This document shows positions 21,351 to 30,583 of a stretch of 31,382 bases of DNA, piece by piece. Below the pieces are notes generated by a model. That model was not told the origin of the DNA. It was given only the letters and a program-made list of their open reading frames with translations, and did no database searches. Position 1 is the stretch's first letter; the number at the start of each line of letters is the position of its first letter. Where the stretch lies: contig MNCI01008409.1 in the NCBI GenBank assembly GCA_015680685.1, positions 1,085 through 32,466 on the forward strand, written 5' to 3'. The stretch comes from Gnetum montanum (lineage: Eukaryota > Streptophyta > Gnetopsida > Gnetales > Gnetaceae). The position numbers were made by a program, and so were the translations under genes.

Positions 21351-21351
21351 A

Positions 21352-22245
21352 TGATGAGCGACAAGGTACTCCTACGCCCAACCATACGAATCACAAGTGT
21401 TCAAGCATGATCTAGTTAAATTTCATGGATGGGACTAGTTGTTGCATCTAGATCACTATGCCTTGATCACGGTTTGCTAGCTTCCCACTTGCACTAGTGG
21501 TCACTTTGTTACGTATGGTTTAGTCCAGAGTGAGCCGTATGATTTTTATTATTTTATATTTTATTTTTCTATGATTAACAATAGGTTGAAACTCAATTAA
21601 TAATCAATTCAACTAATCTAATTACTAATTAATAATCAACTACCCTAACATAAGTATTGGATCCCACTTTCTACACACATCCTAAACATGTATAACACTA
21701 CTGGATTACCAAACGTTAAGCATTGCTAGGATTACCAAGAGTCATATGCACACTTGAAGCAGTCATACTTATGTGCTTAATTAATATGCATGGAAATGTA
21801 AATATTAACTAAGTACATGAAAAGTAAATTGCATGGAAAGTAAATCTAATCTAAGTCAAAGTGCTACAATGAATAAGAATCAATCTCAATCTTATTGTCA
21901 TTCATGGAATGTGTCTAGGTACATTGCCACTCGAGTAAGACTTTGTACAACTGACTTAGATCCACTTTGCTGGCACTCATTGATTGTTCTTTAAGATTAC
22001 AAAATAAAACTGCAAGAGTTAGCCTACTCTACTGAAAAAATGTATACCCAAAGTGTATGCCTATGTGCTATACTTATAGGTAGCCATACATCCCTCAATA
22101 TCAGATATATCTGATAATGTCACCCAATATCAGAGCCAAGATATCGAGACTAAGATATTGGAGGCAAGATATTAGGGCTAAGATATCATAGCCAAGATAT
22201 TAGGGCTAAGATATCATAGCCAAGTTATCGAGGCTCGACTCATCA
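21352..22245 (-). repeat. 5' LTR of the outer element
   Basis: 894 bp, TGATGAGCGACAAGGTACTC to CTCATCA (22239-22245). Long stretches are almost identical to 6630-7557. The U3 end (about 22100-22235) is an array of AGATAT/GATATC motifs that includes a perfect 28-bp tandem duplication (22168-22195 and 22196-22223). Confidence 0.9.
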
Positions 22246-22764
22246 CTGGAGAATAGCATTATTTTCTAAGCTAACTTTGCAAGGAATCAAATCGCCCAGG
22301 GAGTCATACATGATCCATTCATGTTGATAAGTTATTACATTTTCCTTCTGACACACGTTATATACATCCGTTTTCCCTTCACACACACATGTTCTCATAC
22401 AGCTTTCTCCTTTCAACACATACATGATCCATTCATTGTTAGTGCCTTTTTATTCTTACACACGGTTTTCACATGTTTTTCCATGATTTCTCCAACACAC
22501 ATGTTCTCGTAAATCTTTCTCGCGTTCAACACCTACATCATCCATTCATCTTAATAAGTTCGTTGCTCATAAATGCATGATATCCTCTGTTAACACTTAA
22601 AATGGACTACTGCTGCAACGTTACAAAACCCAGTTTACTGTTTCGCATTGAAAACCAAGGCATACGTTAAAGTAGCCATCACAAACGTCTCACTTTTTTC
22701 CGGAATATGACATGCACAAAACGAATGACCAACTGTTAAGTAATTAGCGTAACCCAGAGGAAAA
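22246..22764 (+). promoter_or_regulatory. P450 upstream region with a threefold 113-bp repeat
   Basis: The gene's 5' flank is only about 520 bp before the retroelement LTR begins. The phrase ACATGATCCATTCAT occurs at 22308, 22422 and (as ACATCATCCATTCAT) 22535, a period of 113-114 bp; a second shared phrase, ACACATGTTCTC, precedes the last two. No clear TATA box is seen. A MYB-type CAACTGTTA is at about 22731. Confidence 0.55.
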
Positions 22765-24839
22765 ATGCACTCTACAATGGATCTCTACTGGTTCTGGGTT
22801 CTTGTTGCCTCTTTTTTAATCTGGATTCTGATACAGTTCCTCTCTGGGAAACACAATCAGAGGTCCCGAAAGCTCAAACTCCCGCCCAGTCCCAAAGCAT
22901 GGCCTGTAATAGGGCATCTGCACATGGCCTCCAAGCTCAACCACAGAGGCCTGCGAGAGCTGTCGCTGAAATACGGCCCCATCTTTCTGCTCAAACTGCG
23001 TCGGGTCAATACTGTGGTGGTTTCATCTGCGGAGATTGCAACAACGGTTCTGAAAGCGCAGGATCATGTGTTCGACGACAGACCCAGGAACAGTGCTACG
23101 GACAATCTGCTGTACAACAGCTTGGATATCAGCTTTGGCGCCTACGGTGCGCACTGGCGCCTGCTCAGAAAGATCGCCACAAAGCACATGCTGGGCTCAA
23201 ACGCAGTGAAAGCCCTGTCGCCCTTTATTGAGCGCCATGTGTGCAAGGTTGTCGTAGACCCAACTGTGGAAGAATTGAAGAATTCAGTTAATCCGCAGGT
23301 GAAATTCTTTTTTGGCATTGAGAAAGTAAACATGTTCTTGTTCAATATTCTCTGGTGGGTTTTTACGAGGAAAATGGAAATATATATCAGATGAGAGTGA
23401 TAAAGTGGTATGATCCTCCAAATGACTGAGTATTTTGATTCTCAAAATCCCTGGAGTTGGATACCAATTTGGTCTGTGTCTTAGTTAGAGGCTGCTGTTG
23501 TAGACCCTGATTTCTTGTTAGCAACGACTTTTAGTAATTTCTGAGGTTACTGGATTTATGTAGGTGAGGGTCAATTTGAAAGAGGTTCTCTATAAAATGG
23601 CGAACAGCTTGATTTCTGAGATCGTGGTGGGCAACCAAGAGTGGGAGTGGGCGAGTGAGCTAAAGGAGCTGTCGCGTGAATATTCATATTTGCTGGCAAC
23701 TCCTGATATTGGGGATTGTCTGCCATGGCTGGCCTGGCTGGACCTGCTGGGCCTCCGGAGACGGCAGAAAATTGCAGCCACCAAGGCTGAACATCTCTAC
23801 GGCAAGTTTCTCACAGACCACGCTGCTAAAAGCGGTATCAAAGAAGAGAGGAGGCCCGATTTCGTGGATGCGCTGCTCAATTACGACGGCCAAATCGGCA
23901 GAAACGCCATGAAAGCCCTCATCGTTGTAAGTATATCCAGTCATTTTGACCATCATATTTCTAATTTTCTTCCAATGACTCAAGAGCCCATCTTATCCGT
24001 GGCATTCGCGAATGTTGCACACCGTATGCTTTTATTAATTGAGTTAACTATACATGACGGGGCAATTGCAGCCACGAAAATTTCTGTTTCATCTTGTGTT
24101 TGTGTGTGGTTCAGTTTTGATTGGCCTTTTCGCTTGATCAAATACAGTAGTAACATGAGTATTTAAAGAAAAATGGTGTTACTGAATGTGTATAATATGA
24201 TGGGGGAAGGACATGTTACAAGCTGGGACCAACACCACGTACACGACACTGGAGTGGGCCATGGCGGAGGTGCTGCGCAACACGGAGGCCATGCAAAGGG
24301 CGCAGGCCGAGCTGCGATCCGTGGTGGGACCGACACGCCGAGTCAGCCTCGCTGACGTGGAGAGGCTGCCGTACATACGCGCGGTGGTGAAGGAGATGCT
24401 GCGCCTGCACACGGCGGCGCCGCTGCTGCTGCCGCGCCGGGCCCTCGGGGACCGCAACGTGGCAGGTTACCTCGTGCCGCGTGGCAGCACGGTGGTGGTC
24501 AACGCGTGGGCCACGTCCCGCGGTCCGGCAGCGTGGGGGCCACTAGCGGAGAAGTTCTTGCCGGACAGATTCATCATGGACGACGCCTACGCTGATCCGG
24601 CGTCGGCGGACATGTGGTGGGCCTTCGGCGGTGGACGCAGGGCATGGCCCGGAATGTTTCTGGGGCTCACCGTAGTGGAGTTTGTGGTGGCACAGCTTTC
24701 GCACTCTTTTCACTGGAGTTTGGGCAGCACTGCGGAGTTGGACATGAGCGAAAGGGTCACACTGGTGCTGCTGCGGGCCACTCCGCTCATCGCCATGGCC
24801 ACCCCTGGGCCCACCGCTTCTGTAGCTGCACCACCATAA
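22765..24839 (+). CDS. Cytochrome P450, A-type (CYP71-clan), three exons, heme Cys replaced by Trp
   Basis: Exons 22765-23298, 23564-23926 and 24210-24839 join in phase 0 to 508 residues, normal for an ER-anchored plant monooxygenase. Residues 7-27 are the membrane anchor; KLPPSPKAWPVIG (38-50) is the proline hinge. The C-helix WxxxR is W131/R135. The I-helix reads AGTNTT (304-309). The K-helix ExxR is E361/R364. The meander has FLPDRF (415-420). The heme loop FGGGRRAWPG has Trp at 445 (TGG, 24645-24647) where all active P450s have the iron-ligating Cys. Introns start GT and end AG. The start ATG gives the anchor directly. The Trp should abolish oxygenase activity, so this may be a fresh pseudogene, a non-catalytic protein, or a base error. 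The subfamily and substrate cannot be told from sequence reading. Confidence 0.88.
23299..23563 (+). other. P450 intron 1 (265 bp)
   Basis: Donor CAG/GTGAAA, acceptor TTTATGTAG/GTGAGG. Joining restores NSVNPQ-VRVNLKEVLYKMANS, as expected for an A-type P450 between helices D/E. The intron is clearly more AT-rich than the exons. Many A-type genes lack an intron here. Confidence 0.75.
23927..24209 (+). other. P450 intron 2 (283 bp)
   Basis: Donor GTT/GTAAGT, acceptor GGGGGAAG/GACATG. Joining yields MKALIV-DMLQAGTNTT, the conserved intron position just before the I-helix in CYP71-clan genes. The acceptor lacks a good pyrimidine tract: it is purine-rich, which may weaken splicing. Confidence 0.8.
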
Positions 24840-24848
24840 GGCTTAGTA

Positions 24849-25028
24849 TGTAACATCAGCTTAATCTTAGTTTAGTCGTCATGAGTCCTGCTTAGATAGG
24901 CTACCTCAATGAACATGCTTCCAAGCAGCCTTGTAAATGCTTTCATCACATGTAACCTCAACTTAATCTTAATTTACTAGTGATGATTAGACAAGTTATG
25001 TCGATAGACATGCTTCCACATAGGCCCA
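24849..25028. repeat. Imperfect direct repeat downstream of the P450
   Basis: GTAACATCAGCTTAATCTTA (about 24850) with ACATGCTTCCA (about 24914) recurs as GTAACCTCAACTTAATCTTA (about 24952) with ACATGCTTCCA (about 25009). The copies are about 100 bp apart and lie in the gene's 3' flank. An AATAAA at 25066 could be a poly(A) signal. Confidence 0.5.
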
Positions 25029-25800
25029 TCAATCAATGTATCCCCATTGATGCAGGTAGTGCCTTAATAAATGCGCTCATCAATTGCATTTATGATACTT
25101 AGAATTTATAGCATAGTCAAGTTCTTGCACTTTCACTTCTCCAGAGTTAGAATAATTTTCCTCTAAGTATCCACAATGTGAATTTAATAGATTGTATGGT
25201 GCTTTATTCCAATGCCACATCTTTAAATGCATTAGCATGAACAACAATAAAGTCAAGATTTCTTATATTCATTGCAGCACTTAAATTAGCTTACTCTTTA
25301 CTATTAGCATTTTACTTCTAATGCAATTTATATTCATGGTTTTAATTAATTAATATACTTAACCATAAATATGTAATTGCAACCACTTTGAGCATGATGT
25401 ATTGTACTTTGGATATTTGGTACACCTGATAATAGCCACCCAATAGTGTCAATACTAGTTCAATATGTGTATGGCAAGTGGCAATGGTTACTTTACATTA
25501 TGATAGTTAGTTACTACATTACTTGATTAGTGAGATAGTTAATTGTTAAATCACCATTTATTCACTTAGCTGCTAGGATGAAAAAAATTTATAAAAATAG
25601 ACATTATGTGTCTTAACTCACATTTAACCATACGTATTGATATCACAAGTATGAGTTAGGAAAACAATGATTATACAAGTCCATGATTTACTATTTAGGA
25701 CCCTAGGCAATAGGAGACTAAGTTTATAGAATTTGACTGAATCGTTAATGATTGCTTATGATTTGTATGGTTAGGCATAGAGGATACCAAACCTCATCAT

Positions 25801-25818
25801 TGGTGCCATTGTCAGGGA
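25801..25818 (+). promoter_or_regulatory. tRNA-Asp primer-binding site
   Basis: TGGTGCCATTGTCAGGGA differs from TGGCGCCGTTGCCGGGGA at four positions, all C-to-T or G-to-A, as expected from decay of methylated CpG/CHG sites. Confidence 0.85.
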
Positions 25819-25966
25819 TTTAGTTTAGCTAAGGGTGTTGCCTAGTAATAAACTACGAACTTATATAAAAACATTGTAAAGATAAAACAATGATGACCCA
25901 CTATCATCCTATGAGGGAAATAATTAAAATATTAAAGGCATACTTTTTTTATCTATAACTAATATG

Positions 25967-26430
25967 ACTTCTTCTCACATAGACAAATCTCCGTCAAACA
26001 CAAAAGAATCCAATCAACGATAGGGGGCACCAAAGAAGCCCCAACAACTTAGAGTTGTTTATGCCCATCCGAATCTTTATAATCTGGATTCCACTTTCAT
26101 CCTACATCAAAATTAATAGATGCACTAGAGGAACATGGGAAGCAACATTGTGTTGTCTCTCAATTTATCAATTCCTGCCATGTTGATGGCCAATCTCATC
26201 AAATTTAGCATCGTAGTACTCAATGCAAAATATGAGATCTTAGACTCTCCTCATGTAAATCCATGATATAGAGAAGACCTACGAACAATAAACGCTACCC
26301 TTGCTTTCCATCGTTGACCCTTCATTATTGGTCCCTCACTGTTTTCAAGCTATCTATGTAATGATCATAGAGCCTTAAACAAATTATCAATAAAGATATG
26401 TTACGCCTACGATTATAAGGGGCCGCCAAA
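25967..26430 (+). pseudogene. gag N-terminal relic
   Basis: MTSSHIDKSPSNTKESNQR, a stop, then VVYAHPNLYNLDSTFILHQN. This parallels the gag start of element 1 (MTSNKNKKSP...YAHLDPYYLDFMFIFHQD), so the two belong to one subfamily. After that the frame decays; pieces such as LSLNLSIPAMLMANLIKFSI and HRALNKLSIKICYAYDYKGP can still be read. No zinc knuckle is present before the break. Confidence 0.6.
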
Positions 26431-26947
26431 GATAGAATTATTTATGTGAGCTTTTGGCTCAAGTTGCCGTGTTGGGCGTTCTGTCCCTAACACCGCACGG
26501 CACATTTTTATGAAAAATTTCAAGTGTTCTATTCAATTAATGCTGTAAATTTCGAAAAATTAATCAAGGGTACAATACATCTTTTTGTATTAGATTCATT
26601 TTCATTGAAAGTAAACAGGACCCGATTTCGAATCCGAAAAGTTACCCATATAAATCCAACACCATCTACCTGAGCTCCACACGGCTTGTTTCGTTACCCA
26701 GGCGCCCATGATTTGTTTGGCTATCGTGTACAATGTTTACTAAATCCCTGCCTGCAGTGGTGCCGCAAAAGCATCTGATGCAGTTAATTATGGATTAATA
26801 AGAAAAAGATTTTCCACGAACGACAAAGCCTTCAGTTAATTATTAATAAATTCAAAGAGATTCTTCCATCAACGACAAAGCCTTCCTGCTCCGTAGTGAA
26901 CCATGATGTAATAGACCCCTGCAATTGCAATCTATAACTGGAACCGA
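26431..26947. other. Unassigned stretch with a 52-bp tandem duplication
   Basis: No gene is seen. It is richer in CpG than the retroelements on its left. A CCATATAAATCC at about 26647 looks like a TATA box but no reading frame follows. CAGTTAATTAT...GACAAAGCCTTC occurs at 26781-26832 and again at 26833-26884 with changes. Confidence 0.4.
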
Positions 26948-27488
26948 CTTCACCTTTGAAATTTTCATCGCACCCACCTTCATGTCAAAGTCCACTTGAC
27001 TTCACATTTGAAATTTTCAGGTCAAATTCACATCAATCCACTCGACTTTACCTTTGAAATTTTCATCGTACCTACCCTTCACGTTAAATTCACATCAATT
27101 TACCTGACTTTACCTTTGAAATTTTCATCGCATCCACCTTTCATGTCAAAGTCCACTTGACTTTACATATGAAATTTTCATGGAAAATTTACATCAATCC
27201 ACTCAACTTTTACATTCACTCGACTTTACCTTTGAAATATTCATCGCACTTACCTTTCATGTTAAATTCACATCAATCTACCCAACTTTACCTTTGAAAT
27301 TTTCATCGCACTTACCTTTCATGTTAAACTGACATCAATCTACCCAACTTTACCTTTGAAATTTTCATCATGCTTACCTTTCATGTCCAATTCACATCAA
27401 TCCATGCCTTTGAAATTTTCATCACACTTACCTTTCATGTCAAATTCACATCAATTTACTAGACTTTACCTTTGAAATTTTCATGGCA
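26948..27488. repeat. Minisatellite, about ten units of roughly 46-62 bp
   Basis: The unit core is ACTTTACCTTTGAAATTTTC followed by ATCGCACTTACCTTTCATGT and ACATCAATCTACC. Units are imperfect; two length classes alternate at the start (one containing AAAGTCCACTTG) and full 62-bp units dominate later. No coding potential is apparent. Confidence 0.9.
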
Positions 27489-27770
27489 CCCAGCATGCAC
27501 CCACCCACTGCCAACTTCGTTCTAGAGGAGCAACTTTACTTTTTGCATCTTCAACCGCAACAAACGTAACATTTTGTACAAGTTAGAGGCATTCCCAAAA
27601 TTGAAAATTGTCACTCTATCCTATTTCAGTCTAGAATTGACCATTGCTAACTTGCCTTCACATTCTAAGTGAAATGGAAATTTTATTATAAAAACATTTA
27701 GGCAAAGTATTCATATTCCTTTCAAAATGGGTTCCATGAGCATCTTACAGGCATGGCACTCAATTAGGGG
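27489..27770. other. Spacer between minisatellite and copia LTR
   Basis: AT-rich and unique within the window; nothing recognisable is seen. Confidence 0.4.
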
Positions 27771-27867
27771 TGTTAGTCCTATTAGTGCACCTGATCCTGG
27801 CATGTTCTTGCTAGTGTATCTTTTTGGGCACTGTAAGGAGAAAAGCTATTCTTGTAGCATGAGTTAC

Positions 27868-28085
27868 CCACTAACGCACTTTATGCATTAATTAATGCAT
27901 GAAAGTGACCACCATATCCGCTAATGTGTTTTATGGATTAGTTAATGCATGAAGGTGGCCGCCATACTCACTAACACATTTTATGGGTTAGTTAATGCAT
28001 GAAAGTGGCCACTATATCCACTAATGTGTTTTTATGAGTTAGTTAACGCATCAAGGTGGTCTCTATATCTAGTAACACATTTTTT
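27868..28085. repeat. 50-bp tandem repeat in the copia U3 (4.4 copies)
   Basis: Units start at 27868, 27918, 27968, 28018 and 28069 with CCACTAACGCA-type phrases and share TTAGTTAATGCATGAAAGTG and GGCC. The regular period just upstream of the TATA box resembles an enhancer-like repeat. Confidence 0.88.
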
Positions 28086-28301
28086 ACACATTGGCATTGG
28101 GTCTCTTATGTAACCCATTCCATGGCCTATAAATTTGTTCTTGATGGGAGAACAAAGGCACCATGAATCACAGCAGGATTGCAGTTCTGGTCCCTTTCAC
28201 AGATGCTTAGAGATTGCATACATTATTGTTGCAGAGAGTCGATGTAAAAGAAGAATCCGAACACCAAGTTTAATCTAAGGCAGTCAGTTCAATTTGCTCA
28301 A

Positions 28302-28460
28302 GCATTGTGCATTTCTAGTTATTTATGCATGTGATTTTTTTGTGCCATTTGCTTTCGCATTGTGCATTTTCGATTATTTGTGCATGTGAATTTCTTGTGC
28401 CATTTATTTCCGCATTGTGCATTTCTTGTTATCTATGCATTTAAATTTCTTGTGCAATCC
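28302..28460. repeat. 55-bp tandem repeat in the copia R/U5 (three copies)
   Basis: Units at 28302, 28357 and 28412 begin GCATTGTGCATTTC and contain TATGCATGTGA and TTCTTGTGCCATTT. They lie in the transcribed part of the LTR. Confidence 0.88.
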
Positions 28461-28479
28461 ACAAATTTTGTCTTACATT

Positions 28480-28491
28480 TGGTATTAGAGC
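28480..28491 (+). promoter_or_regulatory. tRNA-iMet primer-binding site of the copia element
   Basis: TGGTATTAGAGC versus the usual TGGTATCAGAGC, one transition. It identifies the element as a typical plant copia and sets its strand. Confidence 0.88.
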
Positions 28492-29123
28492 TTCATTTTT
28501 GTCTCTGTCTTGATGCCATTATCAGTTAGTAATTGGAAGGCCTGTTTATGATTGTCATGGGCATCCCTATAGAATTACTAACCTCTGCAACATTGTTTTG
28601 TGAGGGTTCCTTCCTTTCTACAAGGCATGACAAGTGCCCATTTAGGTGATATTTTGGGGTATTGAACTATGCATAAAGTTTCTTTATTTAAAGAATATTA
28701 AAGATTTTGTATTGCATAGTTTTTCCTACATAAAATTGTAACTTGTGATCTTTTTTTTTTGTATGATTAGAGAATAGCCACAACATCTTTAATTGTGCAA
28801 AATTGTTAAAAGCTTTGGATCACATATGGAAAATTAAATTGTGATTAATCATATGTAATACAATAAACTTTACCCCACAAGAATTTTTATTGTATTTAAT
28901 ATGATTAATTAAGATGATATGTTAAGTTATTTTTCATAATTTGCCCACAGAGATTAAGAAAAGGAATATAATTTAACAGTTTCATCGTAAGGATATATGA
29001 ATTAGTTTGAATTAAAATTTATCCCACAAGCAATTTTATGTCATTTGATTTATATTTTTACATGATTTACATTAGTAAACATGCCTTATGGTATTTTAAC
29101 CTCAAATTTAGTAACATAAGAAT
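28492..29123 (+). other. Copia leader
   Basis: AT-rich untranslated leader with no supported gene. It is long for a copia leader, about 630 bp. Confidence 0.5.
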
Positions 29124-29638
29124 GTTTAATTATGCAGTTGTACAACATGTAAGCTACTCTAATCTCAAATGTGACATTCTTGAATTAAAGGGTGATAATT
29201 ATAAGGTGTGGAAAGAGAGAATTCTTCTTCATTTAGGCTAGATGGACATTGATTATGCTATTCGTAAGGATAAGCCACCTACTGTTACAACAGCCAGCCA
29301 TCTAGATGATCTTGGTAATTATGAAAAATGGGTGTGATCTAATCATCTTTGTGTCCTATTTATAAAAATCAAAATCTTGGTTGGTATTCATGGTTCACTA
29401 GAACAATATGACAATGTGTGCATTTTGTTAAAGGAAATTTATGAACAATTTGAGTCATTAGACAAAGCATTGGCTAGCACCTTACTAATGAAGTTCTCAT
29501 CCATGAAGCGCACTGAAATTTGTGGTGTGCATGAGCACATCATGCAAATGAGGGATATAATGGCTCAACTCAAAACACTTAAGGTTGAGATGTTAAAATC
29601 TTTCTTTGTGCACTATATTTTAAACACGCTTCCACCAT
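29124..29638 (+). pseudogene. Copia gag, 5' part, interrupted by a gypsy LTR
   Basis: One frame reads KCDILELKGDNYKVWKERIL, MDIDYAIRKDKPPTV, GSLEQYDNVCILLKEIYEQF, ALASTLLMKFSSMKRTEICG and HIMQMRDIMAQLKTL, ending FVHYILNTLPP. This is the plant copia Gag (UBN2/Retrotran_gag_2 type). The stops TAG (29239-29241) and TGA (29334-29336) look like TGG-to-TAG and CGA-to-TGA changes, so the frame died mainly by transitions. The protein is cut after TLPP, where a gypsy LTR starts at 29639; the rest would lie beyond the window. Residues after LMSGEVPLHS in the open frame are LTR sequence and not Gag. Confidence 0.85.
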
Positions 29639-30574
29639 TGATGAGTGGCGAGGTACCCCTACACTCAACCATACGAAACAAGCGTAGCACACGCGATCCG
29701 GTCGAACTCCACAGACTAAATGCCTAAACGCCCCACGGAACACTTGGGGTTAATCATTTGTTGTCTTCCTAGGCTTACTTGTATGTGTCACAGTGTATGG
29801 TTAAGCAAGTCTGAGGTATATGATTTTTTTGGTATTTTTCGGTTTATCTCCTATGATAAGAGGTTAAGGGTTAACTAATTTTAACTACAGCACTAAGTCC
29901 TAGCATCAGCATCCGTTCCCACTTGCTGTACACACCCTGAACTGTGCAACTGTGGCTACCAAACGCTAATCGTTACTGGGATTACCACACGTAACGCACG
30001 TGCTCAAAGCGGTCGTACTGAGGCACTTAACTAACCTAAGTGTGACAAGCAGCTGATTCCTTGACTAGCCGTACAAATCCGGAGATGCTCGTAATCAAGT
30101 CGTACTTGTCCCACGTTCTAGGAGGAAAGGGTGAGAGAAACTATCGCGATGAGTAGCCGATTCCTTGGCTAGCCGTACACGTTCGTCAACGCTCGTAACC
30201 AAGTCGTACTCATGCCGCGTTACTGGGAAAGCAATAAATAACATTAAATAAACCTATCCATGTACTGCAAGGTTTATCCACAAAGCTCGTCTTTATTGCC
30301 ATACACAACTTGCGTTTAGGTACAAAGCTGCTCGAATAAAGAACCGTTCACTTGGGGGACTCCTATTGCAAACACATGGAAAATATTCTATCTCTGGGAT
30401 GATCAATCTGCCAGAGCTTCACTACTTTACGCCTACGATCAGAAATGAGGGGAGTGCCGCCTCTTATTTATAGATATGGTGGCGGACCGCGATATCGCAA
30501 GAAAGGACATGATATCACGTACGCGATATCGCAGGGGATGCGATATCGCAGCTTGTGCAATCTGCGTCTCATCA
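29639..30574 (-). repeat. 3' LTR of the youngest gypsy element
   Basis: 936 bp, TGATGAGTGGCGAGGTACCC to CTCATCA (30568-30574). TATA complement TATTTATA is at 30465-30472. GCGATATCGC palindromes are at 30489, 30523 and 30540. A diverged direct duplication lies at about 30051-30123 and 30154-30227 (CCGATTCCTTGGCTAGCCGTAC; GCTCGTAACCAAGTCGTACT). Confidence 0.9.
30489..30549. promoter_or_regulatory. Three GCGATATCGC palindromes in U3
   Basis: Perfect 10-bp palindromes at 30489-30498, 30523-30532 and 30540-30549, plus a GATATC at 30511. They lie directly upstream of the TATA box in the element's sense. Older LTRs show decayed GATATC arrays at the same place. Confidence 0.7.
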
Positions 30575-30583
30575 TACCCCCAT
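30575..30583 (-). promoter_or_regulatory. Polypurine tract of the youngest element
   Basis: TACCCCCAT on + (ATGGGGGTA on -) abuts the LTR. The same tract abuts the inner element's 3' LTR (20290-20298). Confidence 0.85.

Larger units (their letters stand above)
6630..22245 (-). mobile_element. Outer Ty3/gypsy element, split by the inner element
   Basis: A - strand, non-autonomous gypsy element. Its 5' LTR is 22245-21352, PBS 21350-21331, leader and gag start 21330-21098, then (after removing the inner insertion 11973-21097 and one target copy) gag 11967 to about 10000, a linker, a short 3' region, a degraded PPT at about 7558, and the 3' LTR 7557-6630. The two LTRs are very similar over long stretches, so they belong to one insertion. 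No pol domain is visible. The flanking pentamers (TTGTG at the left, CTGGA at the right) do not match, so the original target duplication is lost or an end was rearranged. Confidence 0.8.
24981..26430 (+). mobile_element. 5' part of a + strand gypsy element (LTR, PBS, gag start)
   Basis: The LTR ends at CTCATCA (25793-25799) after GGATACCAAACCTCATCA, related to the family end. Its start is uncertain; TGATGAT at 24981 would give 819 bp. The PBS TGGTGCCATTGTCAGGGA follows at 25801-25818, and every difference from the tRNA-Asp site is a CpG-type transition. Then come a leader and a broken gag. No PPT or 3' LTR was found; the element is cut off near 26430, where the base composition changes. It starts only about 140 bp from the P450 stop. 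Confidence 0.65.
27771..28477 (+). repeat. 5' LTR of a Ty1/copia element
   Basis: 707 bp, starting TGTTAGTCC and ending GTCTTACA. It is followed after two bases by a tRNA-iMet primer site. TATA-like CCTATAAATTTG is at about 28129. It contains two separate internal tandem arrays, one in U3 and one in R/U5. The start is inferred from the TG...CA rule. Confidence 0.72.

Noticed and set aside
22243-22512. Small frames on both strands upstream of the P450
   Set aside because: They overlap the 113-bp repeats and the LTR end and show no protein family signal.
22899-24410. Several other open frames on both strands across the P450
   Set aside because: They are shadows of the GC-rich P450 exons; the spliced + strand frame has all family motifs.
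22765-24839. Part of a biosynthetic gene cluster
   Set aside because: No second metabolic gene is in the window; every neighbour is a retroelement relic.
26641-26700. Promoter of an unseen gene (CCATATAAATCC)
   Set aside because: No frame, splice signal or RNA gene follows within several hundred bases.
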